DNA of 64,000 nucleotides from Monodelphis domestica (GCF_027887165.1 NC_077234.1:193551530-193615529); one strand, 5' to 3'. Counted from the stretch's first letter, positions 11,030-23,452 are shown. Program-made: numbers and translations. The notes: a model not told the origin generated them from the letters alone.

Positions 11030-11595
11030 CTCCCAATTGCCTTTTGAATAAAAACTGACTCTGGGGTCTAAGATCTTCTATCAGTCATCATTTATTAAGT
11101 AACTACTATGTGCCAGACCCTGTGCTAAATGCTAGGGATATAGAAGGAGGGAAAAAAAACAGTTGTTGCCTTCAAGGAGTTCACAATCTAACGAGGAAAT
11201 CAGCAACAATTTACAAGCATGCTCTATACAATGACATGCAATTACATTCTATTAGAACCAGTCCAAGAAGAAGGACACTAGCATTGAGGGGGACCAGGAA
11301 AGACCTCATGTAGAAGCTGGGATTCTAATTGGGAGTCTACCATTTTGATCTTGGCTACCTCCACCAATTTACCTAAATAGCTTATCTCCCTCTATTGCAG
11401 TTGTTGCCTTGAGAAACTTCACTGTCATTCCTGCAGGCCTTGCTGCTTCCTCCCTATGATGCTAGTTCTGACTACCTGGAATTCCTCCTCTCCCTCATGA
11501 CCCACTAAATGATGGTCCCCCCATTCTTTAGACTTGCTCAATATTCATCTCTTCCATGGAATCTTCCTGAATTATCCCCAGGTGATGTCTATAAC
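11030..11595 (+). mobile_element. L2 LINE split by repeat family D
   Basis: L2 pieces at about 11030-11085 and 11341-11595 (CCATGGAATCTTCCTGAATT). Between them 11086-11335 holds repeat D (CTACTATGTGCCAGACCCTG, CCTTCAAGGAGTTCACAATC), seen again at 41509. Confidence 0.65.
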
Positions 11596-11599
11596 ATGT

Positions 11600-11769
11600 T
11601 AGGTAGATCTCAAGAGGCAATTCAGCAACCCAGAGGGCAAGTATGTGGCACAGCAGATATTAAAATACATTAATTAGAATACAAATTTTTAAATTCATGG
11701 ACCCGAGGTTAAGAACCGCAGGATTAAATTATTTCTACGATCCCTTCCAGCTTCCAATTTCTGTGATTT
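11600..11769 (+). mobile_element. Old MIR-like/unnamed repeat
   Basis: Shares AAATTCATGGACCCGAGGTT and CCCTTCCAGCTTCCAATTTC with the segment at 9850-10020. Confidence 0.45.
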
Positions 11770-11972
11770 GTGACTTGGAGCCAAGAAGAACTCAGTTTAA
11801 ATCTAATCTTAGATATTTACTAGTCATGTGACTCTGGGCGTCACTTAACCCTGTTTGCCTCAGTTTCCTCATTGGCAAAAAAATGAATTAGAGAAGAAAA
11901 TGGCCAACCACTCTAGTATCTTTGCCAAAAACTTCAAATGGGATCATAAATAGACATGACTAAACAACAAAA
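11770..11972 (+). mobile_element. MAR1 CORE-SINE
   Basis: CORE and tail are clear (TAACCCTGTTTGCCTCAGTT, TAGACATGACTAAACAACAA). Confidence 0.88.
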
Positions 11973-11984
11973 ACTCTCAAGGCA

Positions 11985-13570
11985 GTCATTTTTCCCTACA
12001 CATTGTGTATTTCACTGCAATATTGCTCATTAGTCTCCTATTTCCACTGCAATCTCTCCAAGTCAGGTTCTCATCTTTTCTCCCCTAAACTATTGCAGTA
12101 GTCCTTTTCCTGCCTTCCTGCTAGCAGGCTTCTCCAAACTAGAAGGTGAAGCTGAGTGCTGGCAGGGACTTTAAATGGCCTCAAATTCAACCCCCTTATT
12201 TTATAGGGGAGGAAATGAAGGCTCATGGAAGTTGAGTGACTTGTTCAGCTTTTAAGTTTCCAAGGCAGAATTTGAAATGAGATCTTCTTGACTTTGAGGA
12301 CAGGCCACTGTCTACTATCTACTCTATTGTGATGGCCCAAGTAAATTTCTTAACACAACTCTCTAATCTGGGTAGCATGGTTAATGGGATGAACACTAAC
12401 TTAGCTCTAATATTTACTGGATTATTTACTAGCCGTGTGACCCTGGGCATATCCCTTGCCTTATGTGAGCCTCAGTTTCTTCATTTGTAAAAATGGAATA
12501 ATAACACACTATTCACTTCACAATATTATTATGAGGAAAGTGCATTATCAATCTTGAAGTGATAGAGAAGTTAATTATTATTAGTGTCACGTCACTTCTC
12601 TAGTAAAAACAAAACCCCAAACCTTCGGTGGTTTCCTATTGCCAATGAAGGATAACCTCCTGATCTTTTCATTCAAGGTCCTACAGACTGTGGCTCCAAC
12701 CTGTGCCTTATTATTCCCACATTCCAGCCCAACGGGGCTATATTCCAGCCCTCCTTCTTGTCCTGCCCTCTCTTATCTCCATGCTGTTGCCTCTTCTCCA
12801 TTCCTGGACGGACCTTTCCTGCTGACATCTACACTTTCCTTTTATTTTTTTTTTAATATTTTATTTGATCATTTCCAAGCATTATTCATTAAAGACAAAG
12901 ATCATTTTCTTTTCCTTCCCTCCACCCCCCATAGCCGACGCGTAAGTCCACTGGGCATTAGATATTTTCTTGATTTGAACCCATTGCTTTGTTGATAGTA
13001 TTTGCATTAGAGTGTTCATTTAGAGTCTCTCCTCTGTCATGTCCCCTCAACCGCTGTATTCAGGCAGTTACTTTTCCTCGGTGTTTCCACTCCCATAGTT
13101 TATCCTTTGCTTATGAATAGTGTATTTTTCTCCTAGATCCCTGCAAATTGTTCAGGGACATTACACCGCCCCTAATGGAGAAGTCCATTATGTTCCATTG
13201 TACCACAGTGTATCAGTCTCTGTGTACAATGTTCTCCTGGTTCTGCGCCTCTCGCTCTGCATCACTTCCTGGAGGTCGTTCCAGTCTCCATGGAATTCCT
13301 CCACTTTATTATTCCTTTTAGCACAATAATATTCCATCACCAACATATACCACAATTTGCTCAGCCATTCACCAATTGATGGGCATCCCCTCGTTTTCCA
13401 ATTTTTGGCCACCACAAAGACTTCTGCTTTCCTTTTAGAACCACGTCAGGCACTATATTTTCTGTGAGCTCCCTTCCCATCTTCTCTACCCCAGCTGAAA
13501 GCCTTACCACCTTTGCTTGGCCCTTTCCTTTACACTTAGGTCATTTATCTTTGGGGACATATAACTTGGC
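11985..13570 (+). mobile_element. L2 LINE broken by two MIRs and one L1
   Basis: L2 3' half in three pieces: 11985-12130, 12590-12833 (GGTGGTTTCCTATTGCC, TTCATTCAAGGTCCTACAGA) and 13438-13570. A reverse MIR (12140-12335), a forward MIR (12365-12585) and a reverse L1 (12845-13426) lie between. The order gives relative ages, with the L1 youngest. Confidence 0.7.
12834..13437 (-). mobile_element. 5'-truncated L1 (3' UTR only) with 11-bp target duplication
   Basis: Reverse L1 3' UTR, same segment as 5486-6109. CTTTCCTTTTA flanks it at 12834-12844 and 13427-13437. The host is an L2 that reads on across the insertion. Confidence 0.9.
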
Positions 13571-14285
13571 TGAGAAGTTTTCACATGTCCATTCAGGCAC
13601 TCTCCTCTCTGTGATCCATGGACCCAACCCAGAAAATACGGGGTCTTCCCTCTAGGACAGCCCACGTTTTGTTTCCCACTCCCCTCGCAAGATTCACCAA
13701 GCTCTAAGAAAAAGGGAGGCTGTTTATAGGTTGCAGAAACTAAATATGGGCTTTTATTAAAGCTGAGGAATAATTCTGAAGCCAGTCAATCAGCCTCCTT
13801 TCCTCAGAGATCTGCCTAGCCTCATCACTCATCTCCATGCTAGGTGTGGTACCCAGGAGAGTCACTGCCTCCTGGGTCTCTCAGCATCCAATGCCCACTG
13901 CAGTTCTCCATTATTTCCAGCAGGTGGCACTACTAGTCCTATTTTTTTCCCCCACCCAGAGAAAAAGCTGGTATTGTGAGCATCCCATGTCAATCCAGCT
14001 GCAGTGATTTATTTCAGAGTTCCCTTGACAAATTCCTTTGATTTGTCAGTATTGCAGCTCAAACACAGATGCTGTCAGTCCAAAGTCTGTTCCTTGGACA
14101 CGGTTCCCATTGATCTCCGACCTCACACAGCAGTTTGAATGAAAGTAAAAGTTTAAGCTTTTACTTGGAAAATGAGGGAATTGGCCTAAAATCACCTCCC
14201 AGGACTAAGATTGGGCAGTTTTCATGGGTTAAACCCATCGGGTTAAAATAAAAATGTTTCTCTAACTTCTTTTGAAACTCACAGC
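13571..14285. other. No gene seen
   Basis: Single-copy-looking sequence; short frames only, with no domain. Confidence 0.45.
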
Positions 14286-14505
14286 ACGGGGCAGCAGGGT
14301 GGCTCTGTAGACAGAAAGCCAAGTGTAGAGATGACAGGTCCTGAGGCTCAAATCTGGCCTGAGAAACTTCCCAGCTGTGTGACCCTAGGCAAGTCACTTA
14401 CCCACCATTGCCCAGCCCTTACTGCTCTTCTGCCTTGGAGCCAATATACAGTATTAATTCCAAATTGAAGGAAGGGTTTATTGAAAACAAACAAACAAAC
14501 AAGCT
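14286..14505 (+). mobile_element. SINE1-type SINE
   Basis: Head GGGGCAGCAGGGTGGCTCTG through CTTGGAGCCAATATACAG to a GAAAACAAACAAACAAAC tail. CTCACAG occurs on both sides. Confidence 0.88.
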
Positions 14506-14509
14506 CACA

Positions 14510-14995
14510 GTGTTCCTGTGCATCCACCCTTGGCATCCATCTGACACTCTACTCTCACTTGTAGTTCCAAGAAACTGTGGCATACACAGGGGCCACACCA
14601 CCATAAAACGGGCTAAATCTGGGTGTCCTGGGATATACGGGGAACTGAGAGGAAGGGACAGGTCTCAAACCCATCAGTAACTTAGAGGGATGTCTACCCA
14701 CGCATGTGAACACTCCCCTGGTGGAATGGGCAGATGAGAACAATTAGCTCCAAGGGCCACGAAGGCGGCTGAAGTGGGCACTCTGGAGCACCGAGAGCTT
14801 GGTCAGACATGGAGGCCTCCAAGGCCATCTGCTGCATCCTGGGCCATCACTGATGGTCCTGACTTTTGTCTTACCCAGGGACTCCAGTGGCTTTGGAAGA
14901 GTGAAGCCGATGACTTTGTTCAGCTGTGCCTCACTTCGATCCAATTCCTGCACGAGTCAGGACATCATCCCATAATGGCATTGGTGCTCCTCTAC
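14510..14995 (+). mobile_element. Repeat family C
   Basis: All family blocks are present (TTGTAGTTCCAAGAAACTG, GAACAATTAGCTCCAAGG, GATGACTTTGTTCAGCTG, TCATCCCATAATGGCATTGG). Confidence 0.8.
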
Positions 14996-15459
14996 CTCCA
15001 GTAGGAGAGGGGCTGAATATTTTTTAGACATTCTGACTTGCTGATTACTCTGGTTTTCCTTTATCCCGAAAGGGTGAGTGATTGGGAATAGGAAGGACGT
15101 CTGTTAGGGGGAAAGGAGAGGAGAGGTAGGGACCAGTAGAAAGAGGCAGAAAACAGGGCTGAAATTTTTAGCTATGTATTTTTCAGCTCTAGTTTTTATT
15201 TTTTTTAATATCCCTGTTGCTAAATTCCTAGCATGTTTTTCTTGTTGGATATAAGGCTCAACTGGAAACAACATCTCTAGGAAACCAACTCACCTCATAC
15301 TGTCCATACTGACACTTCACGAACCTCAAAGATATATATCCATGGTGATTAGGGGGCTAGCCCACCCTCAAAAAGATTAGGAAATCTCTGCCCTGGAAAG
15401 GAACTCTTAGGTCATCAAGGCAATTTCCTCTATCACTATGCCAGTGGCTTGCTATTGCC
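14996..15459. other. No gene seen
   Basis: Nothing recognisable apart from weak MIR-like sequence near 15300-15440. Confidence 0.4.
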
Positions 15460-15705
15460 TCTAGGAAAAAGTATATATAATCTCCTTTGGTCAAGTTTTG
15501 AGTGCTCATCCCTAAATTTTTGTTGTATTGATTTTGTATTTATCTAAGTGTGTCATCTCTCTCCAATAGATTGTAAACTCTTTGAGGACAGGTAATGTGT
15601 CAGGTTTGTCTTTGCATTTTCACACCAACACAGGGCAGGACACTCCTCTTCTGCCTTGAAACGGATACTTAATATGGATTCTAAGACAGAAGGGAAGACT
15701 TAAAA
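15460..15705 (+). mobile_element. L2 3' fragment followed by a SINE1 3' fragment
   Basis: 15460-15625 has L2-like TAGATTGTAAACTCTTTGAG. 15635-15705 is the last 70 bases of a SINE1 (CTTCTGCCTTGAAACGGATA, GATTCTAAGACAGAAGG). Confidence 0.6.
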
Positions 15706-15909
15706 AAAGAGAGAAAAGCAACAGGATAACCCATAGAAGGGGAGAAAAGAAGAGGGAGAATTTTTGAACTGTTGAGAGGCAGTTCGGTTCTGAATTCAGA
15801 AAAACCTCCAAAAAGTTCTTCTTGTGCCATATTGGTTGTAATACAGTGGGCGAGCCATGTAAGCCATCAGTACCCGAGGAATGGTGCCTTTCCTCTCGGT
15901 TTACCTTCC

Positions 15910-16332
15910 ATCTAATCTGAACACATCTCATAGGTACCTAGTTATTCACATGTTGTCTCCCCCATTATAATAGAAGTTCCCTGAGGGCAGGAAAGCTTTT
16001 GCCTTTCTTTGTGTCTCTAGCATTTAGTTGTTATAGTTCATTCTTTGTCTTCTAGGAAGACCGATGACATCATGGGATGATGTTTTCCCTTGCTCAAGAA
16101 TTGGATAAAAGTGAGGCAGTTGTGCAACGTCATCAGAGTCACCAAAGTCCAGTGGTAAGACAAAATTCAAGATAACTGGTGATGGTCCAGGATGCAGTGG
16201 GAGACTCTGGCATCTTTGATGTTCAACCAAGCTCTAAGTGCTCCACAGCTGCTTTCTTGGCTATGGGAAGAAATTGTTCTCATCCACCCATTCCACCAGG
16301 GGAAGACTTAACAAATATTTGTTGACTGACTA
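15910..16332 (+). mobile_element. L2 3' end split by an inverted repeat C
   Basis: L2 runs from 15910 to about 16025 (GAAGTTCCCTGAGGGCAGG, TGTCTCTAGCATTTAG) and resumes at 16309 (TTAACAAATATTTGTTGACT). 16026-16308 is a 5'-truncated reverse copy of family C starting with its TTGTT tail complement. Confidence 0.75.
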
Positions 16333-16530
16333 AGAGGCAAAGGCCTAAAAGTATTATTGGCAAAGCACTGTAAATCAGCATTGGTAGAGACTAATGAGTT
16401 TTTGAACACAGGTCTTAGGTCCTGATGAAGTCACACCTCTAGATAACAAAGAATTGAATGGAGATAGGATGGCCAAGGAAGGGGCATTAGAGCAACAAGA
16501 TCCTCTAAAGATGGTGAGAGCATTGGAAAA

Positions 16531-17021
16531 GGGAGGACATTTTTTTTTGAAAATTTTATTTAGTTAATTTAGAACATTATTCCTTGGTTACAAGAATCAT
16601 ATTCTTTCTCTCCCTCCCCTCCCCCCAACCTTCCCATACATAGCAGACGGGCAATTCCACTGGGTCTTACATGTGTCCTTGATCAAAACCTATTTCCATG
16701 TTGTTGGTGTTTGCACTAGGATGTTCATTTAGAGTCTATGTCCCCAGTCATATCCCCATTGACCCATGTGATCAAGTAATTGTTTTTCTTCAGTGTTTCT
16801 GCTCCCACAGTTCTTTCTCAGGATGTGGATAGTGTTTTCTCATAAGTCCCTCTGAATTGTCCTGGGTCACTGCATTGCTGCTAGTAGAGAAGTTCATTAC
16901 ATTCGATTGTACCACAATGTATCAGTCTCTGTGTACAATGTTCTCCTGGTTCTGCTCCTCTCACTCTGCATCACTTCCTGGAAGTTGTTCCAGTTCACAT
17001 GGAATTCCTAAGGGAGGAAAT
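16531..17021 (-). mobile_element. 5'-truncated L1 (3' UTR only)
   Basis: Reverse L1 3' UTR at 16541-17011, more diverged and more truncated than the copies at 5486 and 12845. GGGAGGACAT and GGGAGGAAAT flank it, one mismatch. Confidence 0.85.
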
Positions 17022-17350
17022 TTTTAAGAGTTGACACTGAGCCAAAGATACAACTTGGGTCATTCTCTCCCTGGTATTTATTAGATGGTTTTTATTAGAT
17101 TTATTAGATTATATTCCTAATATAATATTAGGTAGAGGCAAGTTCTTTCTTTCTCACTTCTAGGGGATCTCAGACACTCTTCCACAGATAACCTTCCTTC
17201 AAGATGAAAGCACTTTAATGATATCATAGTATTTAGAGCTAAGAGAGGCCTTAGATAGCCTAAAGTTGACTGGATATTCTCAGGATTTGTTTCATATTTG
17301 TCTTTGTATTCTCCCAGGGCTCTTGTGTAAAATGCCAGGAACATATTTTC

Positions 17351-18197
17351 TTCAATTGTTTTTTAGACATGTCCAACTCTTTGTGACCTCATTTGGGGTT
17401 TTCTTGGCAAAAATACTGGAAAGATTCACCATTTTCTTCTTCAGCTTATTTAATAGATGAGAAACTGAGGCTAACAAGGTAGAGCGACTTGCCCAGGGTG
17501 GCACAGTAGCTTTAATCCGTTTATATTCATTGTTTTATGCCTTTTTAGAGCTGTATATTCTCTACAAAGTAATCCTATTAGACACACTATTATGATGGTA
17601 GGTATAACCATAGATTTAGTAGTTAAGACAAAATCTCAATGGTTAATTGAATAATTGTGCATGAGAGTCATTCATCAATAAACATATTGTGAGTAAACTA
17701 ACAAGAAAATCCCCTGAAGATATCCTTGCCAAGGGGAGTTTGTGTTTGACTTTGGCTTCCTGGAATGTGTCCAGACATGTCCAAAGCTGGGAATTTATGA
17801 CATCTCAGCTACAGCATAATCTTGGCTATTACCATAATAGGAACAGAGGCTATGTAATCTGCCCCCCTTAAGACGATAAAGAAAAACTTTACCTTTTTGA
17901 AGGGGATCTTCTAGAAGATGAAATTATGGGAGAAAGATATAGTTGGCCAACTCCTTTCCCCCTTTTTGCTGGGAATTTGTGTAATCTTTCTCTTCCATAA
18001 AGTATAAATACTTGTCAGTTCTGTGTCTCTGCTCCTGACTTTGATTTATAATATCCAACAATAAATCAGTATTGGCTCAGAAGACTGTTTCCCAATATTT
18101 TTCTTTTATAACACCTAGCGTCTGAAACCAGATTTGAACTTGGGAAGACACGACTTTCTGACTCCAAGCTTGGCATTCTATGCCACCTCATTGCTCC
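17351..18197 (-). mobile_element. MAR1 CORE-SINE split by a 605-bp insertion
   Basis: MAR1 tail and CORE at 17351-17510 (CTTTGTGACCTCATTTGGGG to GGCACAGTAGC) continue at 18116 (TAGCGTCTGAAACCAG to GCCACCTCATTGCTCC). TAGC at both edges could be a 4-bp duplication. Confidence 0.75.
17511..18115 (+). mobile_element. LTR-like insertion inside MAR1
   Basis: Contains a TATA-like TATAAATA at 18003-18010 and AATAAA at 18060-18065, spaced as in an LTR, and ends near ATAACA. The left edge does not begin with TG, so either the boundary is mis-set, the TG start is internal (TGTGAG at 17688) or the insertion is composite. No coding remnants. Confidence 0.45.
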
Positions 18198-18669
18198 AGC
18201 CTAGAACCCAGTAAACCTTTAATATTCTTTGTTTGAGCATAGCTGAGCTGAGAAGGGAGGGGGAGTTCCACTGAGGCAAATTTTTTAAGCTTCAATGTAA
18301 TTACTTAATAATTAGTTATCTCAAAAGCAGAGTCCACAACCTCAAGAGATTGGGGAGGAGGGTAAGGACAAAGCTCATCTGCTCGCCAGGAATGTTCTAT
18401 TTGTATAGAGTTGCACTAGGAGTGTCTGTTCCTATGTTAAACTTCTGGGACACTATAGTCCTCACTCTTACCTCTACAAAGCATCCTGCCAGATTGAGGG
18501 ACCTACTCTGCTGTGGGAATTGTACTTCTCCCAGAAGTCTAACTTGCTGGCTACAAGTCACTTGGGTACTGGAAATATTAAAACATATTGTTCCTACATT
18601 TCTGTTTATGAGGGAGTGAGGAAAGGATGGAGATGGAGAGAAATGAAAACAGGAATATTTTCTTAGCTT
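18198..18669. other. No gene seen
   Basis: An 89-codon plus-strand frame (18350-18619) has no recognisable domain. Unique-looking sequence. Confidence 0.4.
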
Positions 18670-18901
18670 CCCTCTTTACTTTTTTTCTTTAAACTCTGAA
18701 CTTCCTTCTTAGAATCAATAGTGTATATTGGTTCCAAGGCAGAAGAGCATCAAGGGCTAGGAAATGGGGGTGAAGTGACTTGCCCAGGATCACACAGCTA
18801 GGAAGTATCTAATTCAAATTTGAACCCAGGACCTCCCATATGAAGGTCTGGTTTTCAATCCACTGAGTCACCTAGCTTCCCCCTGCCCTCTTTACTTTTT
18901 T
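18670..18901 (-). mobile_element. SINE1-type SINE with 16-bp target duplication
   Basis: Reverse SINE1; CCCTCTTTACTTTTTT flanks it at 18670-18685 and 18886-18901. Confidence 0.92.
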
Positions 18902-20129
18902 AAAATGTCTATTGGTTTGCTTTTTGGGCACTGACCTCAGTGATGAAGGACTAAGTCTTTTTTCATTGTTCAATGGAGTTTTGTTTTGTTTTTCAAGTAT
19001 TTTACCTCAGCAAAATGCCACAGCAAGGAGCATGGCATGGAGGTGTCCAAGAGACTAAGAAGATGAGAAAGGAACGCAACGAAAGGAGAATAAGCAAACA
19101 ACACATCCTTAGTAATAATTGCTCAAGCTAGCTTTTGAAAAGATTTGAAAATGAAAAATGAAAATACCCATAAGCATCTATTAGACTTTTTTTTTCTTCA
19201 GTGATAAATATTAGAGGAAGAACAAAGAGGAAGAGTGTCAGTCCATGTACCGACAGTAAGGGGCAGTTTGGGAGTCAGAACAGAACACTCAGAACTGCAT
19301 GCCTAGCTTCTTGCTTAGTTGTGCTCAAAGGGTCTGACACGATTGGCCAAAGCTCCTTCAAGAAAGAATCCTGGCAGTGGGACCATCGCCTGCCCATCGG
19401 TTTGGAAAACAGAATGTAAGATTCCCAGGCACATCTGAAGTACTGTTCATACAGATAACTTAGTTCTTCCTGTTCCTAACAGGCTAATTAGGGAAAATCT
19501 CGCTGTGCCCTGGCCACAGCTGGCTCATTCTGAATGACTGGCATCATCTGGCATCCCTGTTGTTCTCGGGAACATCGTGTTCTCTTCCATCCTGCAAAGG
19601 GAAGAGGTAGGAGGGCAGGAAGAAAGAGGGATTGCTCAGCTGAAGCAATTATTGATATTGGTAAGCATGCAATGTGGCCCTTTTTCTTCAGGACCAGCTT
19701 TTCTAAAGAAAATCCAATCTATTTTCAGGTTACAGGTTTTCTTCTGGCCTTCGCTGGTAGGAGAGGCATGGGTTGGAGGTTCCCCCAGTGTGGAGAGGAA
19801 GTGCCGGAGAACTCCCAGTATTTTGTTTCATTAGAGCTGAGGGACCTGGTACCCAGAGAGTGGCTTATCCAAGGTTACACAGGGATAATAAGTGATGCAG
19901 TTGACATCTGCTCCCAGGTTCTCTGACTTGAACTCTTTCCACTCCATCACTGCATTGCCACTGTGGCAAATGCACAGAAATTCAGTCTATATCGAACAGA
20001 ATCACAAAATCTGAGAATTTGAAGGATTCTGCACAGACAACCATTTCATTTAATCCATGCACAAAAGGAGTCCTCTCTGTATGGCACCTGAGAAATGCTG
20101 TCATTTCCTGGTGAACTGGGGGAAACGGC
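18902..20129. other. No gene seen
   Basis: Single-copy-looking stretch with short frames (for example a 130-codon frame at 19534-19926) but no domain, codon bias or splice pattern I can support. Confidence 0.4.
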
Positions 20130-20565
20130 ACAGGAAGGATTTATTTAGTGACTACTGTATGCCAGGTGCTATTCAGAGTACTATGCAAATGTGTCATTTG
20201 ACCGAAACCACAGGAAGTAGGTGGTAGTATGAGCTCCACTTTATGGTTGAGGAAGCTGAGGCAGATGAAGCAAAAGTGGTCACACAGCTAGTAAATGTTT
20301 GAGACTAGATTTGAGCTTAGATCTTCCCTTCTCCAGGCTCAGTGCTCTCTCCATTGTGCTACCTGGACTGCCCGATATTAGTTTCATAGAATCAGTTTTG
20401 GATCTGAAAGAGATCTTAGAGGCCATATAGCCATTCTTCTGTCTGTGTAGGTGAGGAAACTATGAACCAACTTGCCCAAAGTCATACATGCCAGTAAATG
20501 GAAAATCCGGATTTAAACCTAGATCCTCTGACTCCAAGTTCAGGACTTTCCCACTATTCTTTCCT
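20130..20565 (-). mobile_element. Two adjacent MIR/THER1-type CORE-SINEs
   Basis: 20130-20370 (GTATGCCAGGTGCTATTCAG, GAGGAAGCTGAGGCAGATG, TTGTGCTACCTGGACTGCC) and 20372-20565 (TCATAGAATCAGTTTTGG, GGTGAGGAAACTATG), both reverse. Confidence 0.7.
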
Positions 20566-20955
20566 TCCCATTTCCCCCAGCTTCACTGTAATCTGTTGCT
20601 CATCAGTATTCTGAAATTACAAATTGCTGGGAAATGGTAAAGTGCCGAAATAATATCCAGCCTCATTTGGATTGGACTTATACCCCAGAGTTAGATTTGG
20701 GGAGTAGTTTTATTTTGGTGTCTGCTGGGAATTAACAACACAGGCTTAAAAATGACCATAGGACAACAATACTTTATTTAGGACACATACAAGATGATTT
20801 CTTTGGGACATACACATTACTTTTAAAAATATTCAACCATAAACCACACAACACTGTTGGATATAACCTGGGGAAATTAAACCTTCTTTCCAATCTGAGG
20901 AAATTAAACTTTTCCCAAATATCTGTATTTCATCTGAGGTTATCACCAGGAACAT
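20566..20955. other. No gene seen
   Basis: Unique-looking AT-rich sequence. Confidence 0.4.
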
Positions 20956-20992
20956 TCTCTCTCTCCCTTCTCTCTCCCTCTCTCCTCTTTCT

Positions 20993-21063
<71 letters not shown>
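20956..21063 (+). repeat. (CT)n microsatellite
   Basis: About 108 bp; the last 65 are uninterrupted CT. It abuts the 3' end of a reverse SINE1, so it may have grown from the SINE tail. Confidence 0.96.
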
Positions 21064-21066
<3 letters not shown>

Positions 21067-21236
21067 CTCTTACCTTCTGTCTTAATATCAGTTCTAAGAC
21101 AGAAGAGCAGCAAGAGCTAGGCAAATGGGGTTAAGTGACTTTCCCCAGGTCATACAGCTATGAAGTGTCTGAGTTCAAATTTGAACCCAGGTCCTCCCCA
21201 AGCCTGGCACTCTATGCACTGTGCTACTGAGGTGCC
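21064..21236 (-). mobile_element. SINE1-type SINE
   Basis: Reverse SINE1 from CTCTTACCTTCTGTCTT to CTGTGCTACTGAGGTGCCC. Confidence 0.9.
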
Positions 21237-22769
21237 CTCAAGAGCATTCATTTAAGGATACAATTGTCTAGTTCTTGGGGACAGATATGAAATATGCAGC
21301 TACTCTGTCTTCTGACACTTCCCAAAAAATTAGGCTGAATCCTTAAGCCCCCATCAAAAAGCATCTACAAGGAAAAACACTGCCCAATGCTATGTTGGCA
21401 TTCAGGACAAGATAGAGTCAAACTGCTTTGAATACTTCATAGGGCAATTCTCCATAGCAAACAGGACTTGTCTTTTCTCTTTCTGCATGTGGATGTTAAT
21501 GTAGTTGGTGATAAAAGGTATCAACTCATTTTCATGATGAATCCTGTTTAAATAGATGAGACTAAATGAAATACTTTTCATAATAAAATTACTTCATGGG
21601 AAAGAATGATATGTAGAATGAGGAAACGGCCAAGGATCAATGCTTCTCTGCATGTTCTTTATTCACAGAAGGAAAAAAAAAGGGTTAGACTATATTCCTT
21701 AGCAAGATTTTAGGACAGAAACTGAAATGTAAACTCAGCTTTAGCGTTTTTTCATTGTAGAGCTAATTCTGGGCTATGCTTATTCTGAGATCTATCTAAA
21801 TTAGAAATCATGTGAGATTTTGACCCACTGAATCGTGGAATTTTAGCACTTGAAGAGCTCATCGAGTTCATTTAACAAATTAGAAAACTGATGTGTAGAG
21901 AAGTTATATGACTGCTGCAAGATCTCCAAGCACATATGTGCTATAGCTAAGTAGGAAATTTTAGCTTAAATATGCTGTTCAGCCTAAACCTGAACCTGAA
22001 CCTATAAATGGGACTCATGTCCCTATAATCCAAGCAAAGGAAAGCTTAACCAAATGCCTCCTGGCAAAACTTGGAATGATCAGTCCTGCCACATATTACA
22101 TTAGCATGAAGGACCAATAGGCAAAAAGCAAATAATTGGCCAGGGCCCCAAGATGTGCTTGGGCTTCTGAAGAGTAGGCTATCTAGGTGAAGGGCAATCT
22201 AGAAAATAGAGGAATGCTCAGAGATGGAGGTAGGAAGAGGGTAGAAGTGAACATACTAGTCTAAGAAGTTCCTCTCCTTAGAAGCAGTAATTCTTACCCC
22301 AAGGTGAATTTTGTGCTCTTGAAAGACATTGGCCTAGACACCAACAGCCTCAAAAACTGAGGAAGGAGAATGGAAAAGGAAGCAACTCGTACATGACTAC
22401 TACTATTCCCCCTCCTAAAAGCCAGAGGGGAAAAAAAACACTGAAAAACTAAGAAATATGATTTCTTTTTGTTATATGAGTTAATGAATAAAAGGATTCT
22501 TTTGAGTAAAAGGAAGAGAATAAGAAAAAAGAGAGGGGAGAAGAATGGGAGCTCAGAAGAAGGAGGAAGGGGAGAAACAGAGATGAGTGCAAAAGACATA
22601 GAAGGTAAACTGAGTTTACTCCATGAGAATAAGAAGTTCTTAATAAGAGGTCACTGTGTTATCTATACCTTTCTTGTGACCAAGTATAAAGAAAGGCATC
22701 ATGGTATATACATGTGTATTCAGATAAGGCAAGTCAGAAGCTAAACATGTGCCATCATGCTTCCCTAGG
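21237..22769. other. No gene seen; one degraded MIR
   Basis: Mostly unique AT-rich DNA. A worn reverse MIR lies near 21840-21960. Frames at 22294-22744 are short and low-complexity. Confidence 0.4.
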
Positions 22770-22900
22770 ATAGACTCTATGTTTTTAAAGACCATTATAT
22801 ATCAGCAACTGAGTACAGATTATTTCATTCTTTGTATTTGTATCCCCAGTACCTAACATGGTACCCAAAAAATAAATGTTTGTTGACTGACTGAAGTGGA
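22770..22900 (+). mobile_element. L2 LINE 3' end
   Basis: TTTGTATTTGTATCCCCAGT and AATAAATGTTTGTTGACTGA mark the L2 terminus. Confidence 0.7.
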
Positions 22901-23226
22901 AAGCTAGAGGCTAACTATGCTACTCAACTACATAAGTATTGGTCATAAAGGTTTTCAATATGGCAACTCTTGGAAATGGATACCATGTCAGACTTGGGTA
23001 AATTTTGTTCTTAGTATAAATTTTAAAAGTGCTACAAAAGGAGGGAAATTGCAATTAAAAAGAAAATTAAAACCATGACATCATACTGACCCAACTGGTT
23101 TCCTTGAATATTTTCATATTGTTACATTATGGCACCATGGGTTTCTCTGGAAAAGGGGGGATTAGGAAGAGGGCTAGGGTAACAAAACTAAACTATCTTT
23201 ACAAAAATCAACTTCCTTCCAAACAT

Positions 23227-23243
23227 ACACACACACACACACA
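23227..23243 (+). repeat. (CA)n microsatellite
   Basis: Short uninterrupted CA run. Confidence 0.9.
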
Positions 23244-23289
23244 TTATTAAAAAAATGTTTGGCAGTTTTCATCAGACCATGTTACTTTT

Positions 23290-23452
23290 TTGTCTTTAAA
23301 CCCTTCCCTTCTGCCTTAGTATTGATTCTAAGGTGGAAGAATGGTAAGGGTTAGGCAATTAGGGTTGTGACTTGCCCGGTGTCTGAGGCCAGATTTGAAC
23401 CTCCTGACTCCAGGCTGGTGCTCTATCCAGCGTGCTCCCTAGCTGCCCTAGA
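23290..23452 (-). mobile_element. SINE1-type SINE
   Basis: Reverse SINE1 with a small deletion at the CORE. CATGTTA occurs on both sides. Confidence 0.85.
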
